NCBI GenBank assembly: GCA_032622095.1
Contig: CP136069.1
Coordinates: 51,444,760 to 51,508,759, forward strand
Length of the DNA stretch: 64,000 nt
From: Siphonodentalium dalli
Lineage: Eukaryota > Mollusca > Scaphopoda > Gadilida > Siphonodentaliidae
Direction: 5' to 3'
Both the position numbers and the translations under genes were made by a program. The notes under the pieces were generated by a model. That model was not told the origin of the DNA. It saw nothing but the letters and a program-made list of their open reading frames with translations, and ran no database searches. Below, one piece after another: positions 45,120 to 61,879 of this stretch; within the stretch, counting starts at the first letter, position 1; every line of letters starts with the position of its first letter.

Positions 45120-48100
45120 AACAAGTTACACCACAACATCATCATTATATGTTACAACAAGTTACAATACAACATCATCATTATATGTTACAACAAGTTA
45201 CATCACAACATCATCATTATATGTTACAACAAGTTACACCACAACATCATCATTATATGATTCAACAAGTTACACTACAACATCATCATTATATGTTACA
45301 ACAAGTTACACTACAACATCATCATTATATGTTACAACAAGTTACACCACAACATCATCATTATATGTTACAACAAGTTACACTACAACATCATCATTAT
45401 ATGTTACAACAAGTTACACCCCAACATCATCATTATATGATTCAACAAGTTACACTACAACATCATCATTAGATGTTACAACAAGTTACACCCCAACATC
45501 ATCATTATATGATTCAACAAGTTACACTACAACATCATCATTATATGATACAACAAGTTACACTACAACATCATCATTATATGATACAACAAGTTACACC
45601 CCAACATCATCATTATATGATTCAACAAGTTACACTACAACATCATCATTATATGATACAACAAGTTACACCACAACATCATCATTATATGTTACAACAA
45701 GTTACACCACAACATCATCATTATATGATTCAACAAGTTACACTACAACATCATCATTATATGATTCAACAAGTTACACCACAACATCATCATTATATGT
45801 TACAACAAGTTACACTACAACATCATCATTATATGATACAACAAGTTACACCCCAACATCATCATTATATGATTCAACAAGTTACACTACAACATCATCA
45901 TTATATGATTCAACAAGTTACACTACAACATCATCATTATATGTTACAACAAGTTACACTACAACATCATCATTATATGATTCAACAAGTTACACTACAA
46001 CATCATCATTATATGTTACAACAAGTTACACTACAACATCATCATTATATGTTACAACAAGTTACACTACAACATCATCATTATATGTTACAACAAGTTA
46101 CACTACAACATCATCATTATATGTTACAACAAGTTACACCACAACATCATCATTATATGATTCAACAAGTTACACTACAACATCATCATTATATGTTACA
46201 ACAAGTTACACTACAACATCATCATTATATGATTCAACAAGTTACACTACAACATCATCATTATATGTTACAACAAGTTACACTACAACATCATCATTAT
46301 ATGTTACAACAAGTTACACTACAACATCATCATTATATGTTACAACAAGTTACACTACAACATCATCATTATATGTTACAACAAGTTACACCACAACATC
46401 ATCATTATATGTTACAACAAGTTACACCACAACATCATCATTATATGTTACAACAAGTTACACTACAACATCATCATTATATGATTCAACAAGTTACACT
46501 ACAACATCATCATTATATGTTACAACAAGTTACACCACAACATCATCATTATATGATTCAACAAGTTACACTACAACATCATCATTATATGTTACAACAA
46601 GTTACACTACAACATCATCATTATATGTTACAACAAGTTACACTACAACATCATCATTATATGATTCAACAAGTTACACTACAACATCATCATTATATGT
46701 TACAACAAGTTACACTACAACATCATCATTATATGTTACAACACGTTACACTACAACATCATCATTATATGTTACAACAAGTTACACTACAACATCATCA
46801 TTATATGTTACAACAAGTTACACCACAACATCATCATTATATGATTCAACAAGTTACACACCAACATCATCATTATATGTTACAACAAGTTACACACCAA
46901 CATCATCATTATATGTTACAACAAGTTACACCACAACATCATCATTATATGATTCAACAAGTTACACTACAACATCATCATTATATGTTACAACAAGTTA
47001 CACTACAACATCATCATTATATGTTACAACAAGTTACACTACAACATCATCATTATATGTTACAACAAGTTACACTACAACATCATCATTATATGTTACA
47101 ACAAGTTACACACCAACATCATCATTATATGTTACAACAAGTTACACCACAACATCATCATTATATGTTACAACAAGTTACACCACAACATCATCATTAT
47201 ATGTTACAACAAGTTACACCCCAACATCATCATTATATGATTCAACAAGTTACACTACAACATCATCATTATATGATTCAACAAGTTACACTACAACATC
47301 ATCATTATATGTTACAACAAGTTACATCACAACATCATCATTATATGTTACAACAAGTTACACCACAACATCATCATTATATGTTACAACAAGTTACACT
47401 ACAACATCATCATTATATGTTACAACAAGTTACACTACAACATCATCATTATATGATTCAACAAGTTACACTACAACATCATCATTATATGATTCAACAA
47501 GTTACACTACAACATCATCATTATATGTTACAACAAGTTACATCACAACATCATCATTATATGTTACAACAAGTTACACCCCAACATCATCATTATATGT
47601 TACAACAAGTTACACTACAACATCATCATTATATGATTCAACAAGTTACACTACAACATCATCATTATATGTTACAACAAGTTACACTACAACATCATCA
47701 TTATATGTTACAACAAGTTACACCACAACATCATCATTATATGTTACAACAAGTTACACCCCAACATCATCATTATATGTTACAACAAGTTACACCACAA
47801 CATCATCATTATATGTTACAACAAGTTACACCACAACATCATCATTATATGTTACAACAAGTTACACCCCAACATCATCATTATATGATTCAACAAGTTA
47901 CACTACAACATCATCATTATATGATTCAACAAGTTACACTACAACATCATCATTATATGTTACAACAAGTTACACCACAACATCATCATTATATGTTACA
48001 ACAAGTTACATCCCAACATCATCATTATATGATTCAACAAGTTACATCCCAACATCATCATTATATGTTAAAACAAGTTACACCACAACATCATCATTAT

Positions 48101-51100
48101 ATGATTCAACAAGTTACACCACAACATCATCATTATATGTTACAACAAGTTACACTACAACATCATCATTATATGATTCAACAAGTTACACTACAACATC
48201 ATCATTATATGTTACAACAAGTTACACCACAACATCATCATTATATGTTACAACAAGTTACACCACAACATCATCATTATATGATTCAACAAGTTACACT
48301 ACAACATCATCATTATATGTTACAACAAGTTACACCACAACATCATCATTATATGTTACAACAAGTTACACCACAACATCATCATTATATGATTCAACAA
48401 GTTACACCCCAACATCATCATTATATGATTCAACAAGTTACACTACAACATCATCATTATATGATTCAACAAGTTACACTACAACATCATCATTATATGA
48501 TTCAACAAGTTACACTACAACATCATCATTATATGATTCAACAAGTTACACTACAACATCATCATTATATGTTACAACAAGTTACACCACAACATCATCA
48601 TTATATGTTACAACAAGTTACACCACAACATCATCATTATATGTTACAACAAGTTACACCACAACATCATCATTATATGTTACAACAAGTTACACACCAA
48701 CATCATCATTATATGTTACAACAAGTTACACTACAACATCATCATTATATGATTCAACAAGTTACACCACAACATCATCATTATATGATTCAACAAGTTA
48801 CACTACAACATCATCATTATATGTTACAACAAGTTACACTACAACATCATCATTATATGTTACAACAAGTTACACTACAACATCATCATTATATGTTACA
48901 ACAAGTTACACACCAACATCATCATTATATGTTACAACAAGTTACACCACAACATCATCATTATATGATTCAACAAGTTACACTACAACATCATCATTAT
49001 ATGATTCAACAAGTTACACTACAACATCATCATTATATGTTACAACAAGTTACACCACAACATCATCATTATATGTTACAACAAGTTACACCACAACATC
49101 ATCATTATATGATTCAACAAGTTACACTACAACATCATCATTATATGATTCAACAAGTTACACTACAACATCATCATTATATGTTACAACAAGTTACACC
49201 ACAACATCATCATTATATGTTACAACAAGTTACACCCCAACATCATCATTATATGTTACAACAAGTTACACTACAACATCATCATTATATGTTACAACAA
49301 GTTACACTACAACATCATCATTATATGATTCAACAAGTTACACCACAACATCATCATTATATGATTCAACAAGTTACACTACAACATCATCATTATATGT
49401 TACAACAAGTTACACTACAACATCATCATTATATGTTACAACAAGTTACACTACAACATCATCATTATATGTTACAACAAGTTACACACCAACATCATCA
49501 TTATATGTTACAACAAGTTACACCACAACATCATCATTATATGATTCAACAAGTTACACTACAACATCATCATTATATGATTCAACAAGTTACACTACAA
49601 CATCATCATTATATGTTACAACAAGTTACACCACAACATCATCATTATATGATTCAACAAGTTACACCACAACATCATCATTATATGATTCAACAAGTTA
49701 CACTACAACATCATCATTATATGTTACAACAAGTTACACCACAACATCATCATTATATGATTCAACAAGTTACACTACAACATCATCATTATATGTTACA
49801 ACAAGTTACACCCCAACATCATCATTATATGTTACAACAAGTTACACCACAACATCATCATTATATGTTACAACAAGTTACACCCCAACATCATCATTAT
49901 ATGTTACAACAAGTTACACTACAACATCATCATTATATGTTACAACAAGTTACACCCCAACATCATCATTATATGTTACAACAAGTTACACCACAACATC
50001 ATCATTATATGTTACAACAAGTTACACCCCAACATCATCATTATATGTTACAACAAGTTACACTACAACATCATCATTATATGTTACAACAAGTTACACC
50101 ACAACATCATCATTATATGTTACAACAAGTTACACCACAACATCATCATTATATGTTACAACAAGTTACACTACAACATCATCATTATATGTTACAACAA
50201 GTTACACTACAACATCATCATTATATGTTACAACAAGTTACACCACAACATCATCATTATATGTTACAACAAGTTACACCACAACATCATCATTATATGT
50301 TACAACAAGTTACACCACAACATCATCATTATATGATTCAACAAGTTACACTACAACATCATCATTATATGATTCAACAAGTTACACTACAACATCATCA
50401 TTATATGATTCAACAAGTTACACTACAACATCATCATTATATGTTACAACAAGTTACACCACAACATCATCATTATATGTTACAACAAGTTACACTACAA
50501 CATCATCATTATATGTTACAACAAGTTACACTACAACATCATCATTATATGATTCAACAAGTTACACTACAACATCATCATTATATGTTACAACAAGTTA
50601 CACTACAACATCATCATTATATGATTCAACAAGTTACACTACAACATCATCATTATATGATTCAACAAGTTACACCACAACATCATCATTATATGATTCA
50701 ACAAGTTACACCACAACATCATCATTATATGATTCAACAAGTTACACTACAACATCATCATTATATGTTACAACAAGTTACACCACAACATCATCATTAT
50801 ATGATTCAACAAGTTACACTACAACATCATCATTATATGATTCAACAAGTTACACTACAACATCATCATTATATGATTCAACAAGTTACACTACAACATC
50901 ATCATTATATGTTACAACAAGTTACACCACAACATCATCATTATATGATTCAACAAGTTACACTACAACATCATCATTATATGATTCAACAAGTTACACT
51001 ACAACATCATCATTATATGTTACAACAAGTTACACCACAACATCATCATTATATGTTACAACAAGTTACACTACAACATCATCATTATATGTTACAACAA

Positions 51101-54100
51101 GTTACACCACAACATCATCATTATATGTTACAACAAGTTACACTACAGCATCATCATTATATGTTACAACAAGTTACACCACAACATCATCATTATATGT
51201 TACAACAAGTTACATCACAACATCATCATTATATGATTCAACAAGTTACACTACAACATCATCATTATATGTTACAACAAGTTACACCACAACATCATCA
51301 TTATATGATACAACAAGTTACACTACAACATCATCATTATATGTTACAACAAGTTACACTACAACATCATCATTATATGTTACAACAAGTTACACTACAA
51401 CATCATCATTATATGATTCAACAAGTTACACTACAACATCATCATTATATGTTACAACAAGTTACACCACAACATCATCATTATATGATTCAACAAGTTA
51501 CACTACAACATCATCATTATATGTTACAACAAGTTACACCCCAACATCATCATTATATGTTACAACAAGTTACACCACAACATCATCATTATATGTTACA
51601 ACAAGTTACACCCCAACATCATCATTATATGTTACAACAAGTTACACTACAACATCATCATTATATGTTACAACAAGTTACACCCCAACATCATCATTAT
51701 ATGTTGCAACAAGTTACACCACAACATCATCATTATATGTTACAACAAGTTACACCCCAACATCATCATTATATGTTACAACAAGTTACACTACAACATC
51801 ATCATTATATGTTACAACAAGTTACACCACAACATCATCATTATATGTTACAACAAGTTACACCACAACATCATCATTATATGTTACAACAAGTTACACT
51901 ACAACATCATCATTATATGTTACAACAAGTTACACTACAACATCATCATTATATGTTACAACAAGTTACACCACAACATCATCATTATATGTTACAACAA
52001 GTTACACCACAACATCATCATTATATGTTACAACAAGTTACACCACAACATCATCACTATATGTTACAACAAGTTACACCACAACATCATCATTATATGT
52101 TACAACAAGTTACACTACAACATCATCATTATATGTTACAACAAGTTACACCACAACATCATCATTATATGATTCAACAAGTTACACTACAACATCATCA
52201 TTATATGATTCAACAAGTTACACCACAACATCATCATTATATGTTACAACAAGTTACACCACAACATCATCATTATATGATTCAACAAGTTACACTACAA
52301 CATCATCATTATATGATTCAACAAGTTACACCACAACATCATCATTATATGTTACAACAAGTTACACCACAACATCATCATTATATGATTCAACAAGTTA
52401 CACTACAACATCATCATTATATGTTACAACAAGTTACACCCCAACATCATCATTATATGTTACAACAAGTTACACCACAACATCATCATTATATGTTACA
52501 ACAAGTTACACTACAACATCATCATTATATGATTCAACAAGTTACACTACAACATCATCATTATATGTTACAACAAGTTACACCACAACATCATCATTAT
52601 ATGTTACAACAAGTTACACCCCAACATCATCATTATATGTTACAACAAGTTACACCACAACATCATCATTATATGTTACAACAAGTTACACCACAACATC
52701 ATCATTATATGATTCAACAAGTTACACTACAACATCATCATTATATGATTCAACAAGTTACACCACAACATCATCATTATATGTTACAACAAGTTACACC
52801 ACAACATCATCATTATATGATTCAACAAGTTACACTACAACATCATCATTATATGATTCAACAAGTTACACCACAACATCATCATTATATGTTACAACAA
52901 GTTACACCACAACATCATCATTATATGATTCAACAAGTTACACTACAACATCATCATTATATGTTACAACAAGTTACACCACAACATCATCATTATATGT
53001 TACAACAAGTTACACTACAACATCATCATTATATGTTACAACAAGTTACACTACAACATCATCATTATATGATTCAACAAGTTACACTACAACATCATCA
53101 TTATATGTTACAACAAGTTACACCACAACATCATCATTATATGTTACAACAAGTTACACCACAACATCATCATTATATGTTACAACAAGTTACACTACAA
53201 CATCATCATTATATGATTCAACAAGTTACACTACAACATCATCATTATATGTTACAACAAGTTACACCACAACATCATCATTATATGTTACAACAAGTTA
53301 CACCACAACATCATCATTATATGATTCAACAAGTTACACTACAACATCATCATTATATGATTCAACAAGTTACACCACAACATCATCATTATATGTTACA
53401 ACAAGTTACACCACAACATCATCATTATATGTTACAACAAGTTACACCACAACATCATCATTATATGATTCAACAAGTTACACTACAACATCATCATTAT
53501 ATGATTCAACAAGTTACACTACAACATCATCATTATATGATTCAACAAGTTACACTACAACATCATCATTATATGATTCAACAAGTTACACTACAACATC
53601 ATCATTATATGTTACAACAAGTTACACTACAACATCATCATTATATGTTACAACAAGTTACACCACAACATCATCATTATATGATTCAACAAGTTACACT
53701 ACAACATCATCATTATATGTTACAACAAGTTACACCACAACATCATCATTATATGATTCAACAAGTTACACCACAACATCATCATTATATGATTCAACAA
53801 GTTACACTACAACATCATCATTATATGTTACAACAAGTTACACTACAACATCATCATTATATGTTACAACAAGTTACACTACAACATCATCATTATATGT
53901 TACAACAAGTTACACACCAACATCATCATTATATGATACAACAAGTTACACTACAACATCATCATTATATGATTCAACAAGTTACACTACAACATCATCA
54001 TTATATGTTACAACAAGTTACACTACAACATCATCATTATATGTTACAACAAGTTACACCACAACATCATCATTATATGATTCAACAAGTTACACTACAA

Positions 54101-55100
54101 CATCATCATTATATGTTACAACAAGTTACACCACAACATCATCATTATATGTTACAACAAGTTACACCACAACATCATCATTATATGTTACAACAAGTTA
54201 CATCCCAACATCATCATTATATGTTACAACAAGTTACACCACAACATCATCATTATATGATTCAACAAGTTACACTACAACATCATCATTATATGTTACA
54301 ACAAGTTACACTACAACATCATCATTATATGTTACAACAAGTTACACCACAACATCATCATTATATGATTCAACAAGTTACACTACAACATCATCATTAT
54401 ATGTTACAACAAGTTACACCACAACATCATCATTATATGTTACAACAAGTTACACCACAACATCATCATTATATGATTCAACAAGTTACACTACAACATC
54501 ATCATTATATGTTACAACAAGTTACACCACAACATCATCATTATATGATTCAACAAGTTACACTACAACATCATCATTATATGATTCAACAAGTTACACC
54601 ACAACATCATCATTATATGTTACAACAAGTTACACCACAACATCATCATTATATGTTACAACAAGTTACACCACAACATCATCATTATATGATTCAACAA
54701 GTTACACTACAACATCATCATTATATGTTACAACAAGTTACACTACAACATCATCATTATATGTTACAACAAGTTACACTACAACATCATCATTATATGT
54801 TACAACAAGTTACACACCAACATCATCATTATATGATACAACAAGTTACACTACAACATCATCATTATATGATTCAACAAGTTACACTACAACATCATCA
54901 TTATATGTTACAACAAGTTACACTACAACATCATCATTATATGTTACAACAAGTTACACCACAACATCATCATTATATGATTCAACAAGTTACACTACAA
55001 CATCATCATTATATGTTACAACAAGTTACACCACAACATCATCATTATATGATTCAACAAGTTACACTACAACATCATCATTATATGTTACAACAAGTTA
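45120..55100 (+). repeat. Segmental duplication over 10 kb within the array, right copy
   Basis: Partner of 29,220-40,500, matched by eight rare single-base markers in the same order. It is shorter than the left copy by about 1.3 kb, or 36 units, removed or never gained in at least four places. The largest difference, 25 units, lies between 45,472 and 48,067. Over the 4 kb from 48,067 to 52,057 the offset is constant at 14,931 bp. Right of about 55.4 kb the unit types change and the match is lost. Confidence 0.9.
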
Positions 55101-55669
55101 CACTACAACATCATCATTATATGTTACAACAAGTTACACTACAACATCATCATTATATGTTACAACAAGTTACACTACAACATCATCATTATATGTTACA
55201 ACAAGTTACACCACAACATCATCATTATATGTTACAACAAGTTACACCACAACATCATCATTATATGATTCAACAAGTTACACTACAACATCATCATTAT
55301 ATGTTACAACAAGTTACACCACAACATCATCATTATATGTTACAACAAGTTACACCACAACATCATCATTATATGATTCAACAAGTTACACTACAACATC
55401 ATCATTATATGTTACAACAAGTTACACCACAACATCATCATTATATGTTACAACAAGTTACATCCCAACATCATCATTATATGATACAACAAGTTACACC
55501 CCAACATCATCATTATATGTTACAACAAGTTACACTACAACATCATCATTATATGTTACAACAAGTTACACTACAACATCATCATTATATGTTACAACAA
55601 GTTACACCACAACATCATCATTATATGTTACAACAAGTTACACTACAACATCATCATTATATGTTACAA

Positions 55670-56830
55670 CAAGTTACACCCCAACATCATCATTATATGT
55701 TACAACAAGTTACACCCCAACATCATCATTATATGTTACAACAAGTTACACACCAACATCATCATTATATGTTACAACAAGTTACACACCAACATCATCA
55801 TTATATGTTACAACAAGTTACACACCAACATCATCATTATATGTTACAACAAGTTACACCCCAACATCATCATTATATGTTACAACAAGTTACACCCCAA
55901 CATCATCATTATATGTTACAACAAGTTACACTACAACATCATCATTATATGTTACAACAAGTTACACCCCAACATCATCATTATATGTTACAACAAGTTA
56001 CACCCCAACATCATCATTATATGTTACAACAAGTTACACACCAACATCATCATTATATGTTACAACAAGTTACACACCAACATCATCATTATATGTTACA
56101 ACAAGTTACACCCCAACATCATCATTATATGTTACAACAAGTTACACCCCAACATCATCATTATATGTTACAACAAGTTACACTACAACATCATCATTAT
56201 ATGTTACAACAAGTTACACCCCAACATCATCATTATATGTTACAACAAGTTACACCCCAACATCATCATTATATGTTACAACAAGTTACACACCAACATC
56301 ATCATTATATGTTACAACAAGTTACACACCAACATCATCATTATATGTTACAACAAGTTACACACCAACATCATCATTATATGTTACAACAAGTTACACA
56401 CCAACATCATCATTATATGTTACAACAAGTTACACACCAACATCATCATTATATGTTACAACAAGTTACACACCAACATCATCATTATATGTTACAACAA
56501 GTTACACCCCAACATCATCATTATATGTTACAACAAGTTACACCCCAACATCATCATTATATGTTACAACAAGTTACACTACAACATCATCATTATATGT
56601 TACAACAAGTTACACCCCAACATCATCATTATATGTTACAACAAGTTACACCCCAACATCATCATTATATGTTACAACAAGTTACACACCAACATCATCA
56701 TTATATGTTACAACAAGTTACACACCAACATCATCATTATATGTTACAACAAGTTACACCCCAACATCATCATTATATGTTACAACAAGTTACACCCCAA
56801 CATCATCATTATATGTTACAACAAGTTACA
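55670..56830 (+). repeat. Higher-order repeat CCC-CCC-CTA-CCC-CCC-CAC(n)
   Basis: Nearly every unit here has TTA at positions 4-6, and the second variable triplet follows a clear order: two CCC, then a run of CAC units, two CCC, one CTA, two CCC and the next CAC run. Successive CAC runs contain 3, 2, 6 and 2 units. The core CCC-CCC-CTA-CCC-CCC is constant, so the period varies only through the number of CAC units. To about 57.2 kb the array continues as CCC and CCA units without CAC. Confidence 0.88.
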
Positions 56831-58799
56831 CCACAACATCATCATTATATGTTACAACAAGTTACACCACAACATCATCATTATATGTTACAACAAGTTA
56901 CACCCCAACATCATCATTATATGTTACAACAAGTTACACCCCAACATCATCATTATATGTTACAACAAGTTACACCCCAACATCATCATTATATGTTACA
57001 ACAAGTTACACCACAACATCATCATTATATGTTACAACAAGTTACACCACAACATCATCATTATATGTTACAACAAGTTACACCCCAACATCATCATTAT
57101 ATGTTACAACAAGTTACACCACAACATCATCATTATATGTTACAACAAGTTACACCACAACATCATCATTATATGTTACAACAAGTTACACCCAACATCA
57201 TCATTATATGTTACAACAAGTTACACCACAACATCATCATTATATGTTACAACAAGTTACACCACAACATCATCATTATATGTTACAACAAGTTACACCA
57301 CAACATCATCATTATATGTTACAACAAGTTACACTACAACATCATCATTATATGATTCAACAAGTTACACACCAACATCATCATTATATGTTACAACAAG
57401 TTACACCACAACATCATCATTATATGTTACAACAAGTTACACCACAACATCATCATTATATGATACAACAAGTTACATCCCAACATCATCATTATATGAT
57501 ACAACAAGTTACACCCCAACATCATCATTATATGTTACAACAAGTTACACACCAACATCATCATTATATGTTACAACAAGTTACACCCCAACATCATCAT
57601 TATATGTTACAACAAGTTACACTACAACATCATCATTATATGTTACAACAAGTTACACTACAACATCATCATTATATGTTACAACAAGTTACACCACAAC
57701 ATCATCATTATATGTTACAACAAGTTACACTACAACATCATCATTATATGTTACAACAAGTTACACTACAACATCATCATTATATGTTACAACAAGTTAC
57801 ACCACAACATCATCATTATATGATTCAACAAGTTACATTACAACATCATCATTATATGTTACAACAAGTTACACTACAACATCATCATTATATGTTACAA
57901 CAAGTTACACCACAACATCATCATTATATGTTACAACAAGTTACATCCCAACATCATCATTATATGTTACAACAAGATACATCACAACATCATCATTATA
58001 TGTTACAACAAGTTACATCACAACATCATCATTATATGTTACAACAAGTTACACCACAACATCATCATTATATGTTACAACAAGTTACACTACAACATCA
58101 TCATTATATGATTCAACAAGTTACACTACAACATCATCATTATATGATTCAACAAGTTACATTACAACATCATCATTATATGTTACAACAAGTTACACCA
58201 CAACATCATCATTATATGTTACAACAAGTTACACACCAACATCATCATTATATGATACAACAAGTTACACTACAACATCATCATTATATGATTCAACAAG
58301 TTACACTACAACATCATCATTATATGTTACAACAAGTTACACTACAACATCATCATTATATGTTACAACAAGTTACACCACAACATCATCATTATATGAT
58401 TCAACAAGTTACACCACAACATCATCATTATATGATTCAACAAGTTACACTACAACATCATCATTATATGATTCAACAAGTTACACTACAACATCATCAT
58501 TATATGTTACAACAAGTTACACTACAACATCATCATTATATGTTACAACAAGTTACACCACAACATCATCATTATATGTTACAACAAGTTACACACCAAC
58601 ATCATCATTATATGTTACAACAAGTTACACCACAACATCATCATTATATGTTACAACAAGTTACACTACAACATCATCATTATATGTTACAACAAGTTAC
58701 ACCCCAACATCATCATTATATGTTACAACAAGTTACACTACAACATCATCATTATATGTTACAACAAGTTACACTACAACATCATCATTATATGTTACA

Positions 58800-59800
58800 A
58801 CAAGTTACACTACAACATCATCATTATATGATACAACAAGTTACACCCGACATCATCATTATATGTTACAACAAGTTACATCACAACATCATCATTATAT
58901 GATTCAACAAGTTACACTACAACATCATCATTATATGATACAACAAGTTACACCCGACATCATCATTATATGTTACAACAAGTTACATCACAACATCATC
59001 ATTATATGATTCAACAAGTTACACCACAACATCATCATTATATGATTCAACAAGTTACACTACAACATCATCATTATATGATACAACAAGTTACACTACA
59101 ACATCATCATTATATGTTACAACAAGTTACACTACAACATCATCATTATATGTTACAACAAGTTACACCACAACATCATCATTATATGTTACAACAAGTT
59201 ACACTACAACATCATCATTATATGTTACAACAAGTTACACCACAACATCATCATTATATGATACAACAAGTTACACTACAACATCATCATTATATGTTAC
59301 AACAAGTTACACCACAACATCATCATTATATGATTCAACAAGTTACACTACAACATCATCATTATATGATTCAACAAGTTACACCACAACATCATCATTA
59401 TATGATTCAACAAGTTACACTACAACATCATCATTATATGTTACAACAAGTTACATCACAACATCATCATTATATGTTACAACAAGTTACACCACAACAT
59501 CATCATTATATGTTACAACAAGTTACACCACAACATCATCATTATATGATTCAACAAGTTACACCACAACATCATCATTATATGTTACAACAAGTTACAT
59601 CACAACATCATCATTATATGATTCAACAAGTTACACTACAACATCATCATTATATGATACAACAAGTTACACCCGACATCATCATTATATGTTACAACAA
59701 GTTACACCACAACATCATCATTATATGATTCAACAAGTTACACTACAACATCATCATTATATGATACAACAAGTTACACCCGACATCATCATTATATGTT
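58800..59800 (+). repeat. 826-bp-offset duplication of paired CCCGAC units
   Basis: Two ATA units with CACCCGAC lie 107 bp apart (three units minus one base) at G 58,849 and 58,956, and again at 59,675 and 59,782. The pairs are offset by 826 bp. In each pair the intervening units are TTA followed by ATT-CTA; the first intervening unit is TCA in one pair and CCA in the other. A fifth CCCGAC occurs at about 60,718. Confidence 0.82.
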
Positions 59801-61879
59801 ACAACAAGTTACACTACAACATCATCATTATATGATTCAACAAGTTACACTACAACATCATCATTATATGTTACAACAAGTTACACTACAACATCATCAT
59901 TATATGTTACAACAAGTTACACCACAACATCATCATTATATGTTACAACAAGTTACACTACAACATCATCATTATATGTTACAACAAGTTACACACCAAC
60001 ATCATCATTATATGTTACAACAAGTTACACCACAACATCATCATTATATGTTACAACAAGTTACACCACAACATCATCATTATATGTTACAACAAGTTAC
60101 ACCACAACATCATCATTATATGTTACAACAAGTTACACTACAACATCATCATTATATGTTACAACAAGTTACACTACAACATCATCATTATATGTTACAA
60201 CAAGTTACACTACAACATCATCATTATATGTTACAACAAGTTACACCACAACATCATCATTATATGTTACAACAAGTTACACCACAACATCATCATTATA
60301 TGATCCAACAAGTTACACCCCAACATCATCATTATATGTTACAACAAGTTACATCCCAACATCATCATTATATGATTCAACAAGTTACACTACAACATCA
60401 TCATTATATGATACAACAAGTTACACCCCAACATCATCATTATATGTTACAACAAGTTACACTACAACATCATCATTATATGATTCAACAAGTTACACCC
60501 CAACATCATCATTATATGTTACAACAAGTTACACCACAACATCATCATTATATGTTACAACAAGTTACACTACAACATCATCATTATATGATTCAACAAG
60601 TTACACCCCAACATCATCATTATATGTTACAACAAGTTACACCACAACATCATCATTATATGTTACAACAAGTTACATCCCAACATCATCATTATATGTT
60701 ACAACAAGTTACACCCGACATCATCATTATATGATTCAACAAGTTACACCACAACATCATCATTATATGTTACAACAAGTTACACCACAACATCATCATT
60801 ATATGATTCAACAAGTTACATCCCAACATCATCATTATATGTTACAACAAGTTACACTACAACATCATCATTATATGTTACAACAAGTTACACTACAACA
60901 TCATCATTATATGTTACAACAAGTTACACTACAACATCATCATTATATGTTACAACAAGTTACACACCAACATCATCATTATATGATTCAACAAGTTACA
61001 CCACAACATCATCATTATATGATTCAACAAGTTACACCACAACATCATCATTATATGTTACAACAAGTTACACACCAACATCATCATTATATGATTCAAC
61101 AAGTTACACTACAACATCATCATTATATGATTCAACAAGTTACACTACAACATCATCATTATATGATTCAACAAGTTACACCACAACATCATCATTATAT
61201 GTTACAACAAGTTACACCCCAACATCATCATTATATGTTACAACAAGTTACACCCCAACATCATCATTATATGATTCAACAAGTTACAACCCAACATCAT
61301 CATTATATGATTCAACAAGTTACACCACAACATCATCATTATATGTTACAACAAGTTACACTACAACATCATCATTATATGATTCAACAAGTTACACCAC
61401 AACATCATCATTATATGTTACAACAAGTTACACTACAACATCATCATTATATGATTCAACAAGTTACACTACAACATCATCATTATATGATACAACAAGT
61501 TACACCACAACATCATCATTATATGTTACAACAAGTTACACTACAACATCATCATTATATGATTCAACAAGTTACACTACAACATCATCATTATATGATA
61601 CAACAAGTTACACCACAACATCATCATTATATGTTACAACAAGTTACACCACAACATCATCATTATATGTTACAACAAGTTACACTACAACATCATCATT
61701 ATATGTTACAACAAGTTACACTACAACATCATCATTATATGATTCAACAAGTTACACTACAACATCATCATTATATGATACAACAAGTTACACCACAACA
61801 TCATCATTATATGTTACAACAAGTTACACTACAACATCATCATTATATGATTCAACAAGTTACACCACAACATCATCAT

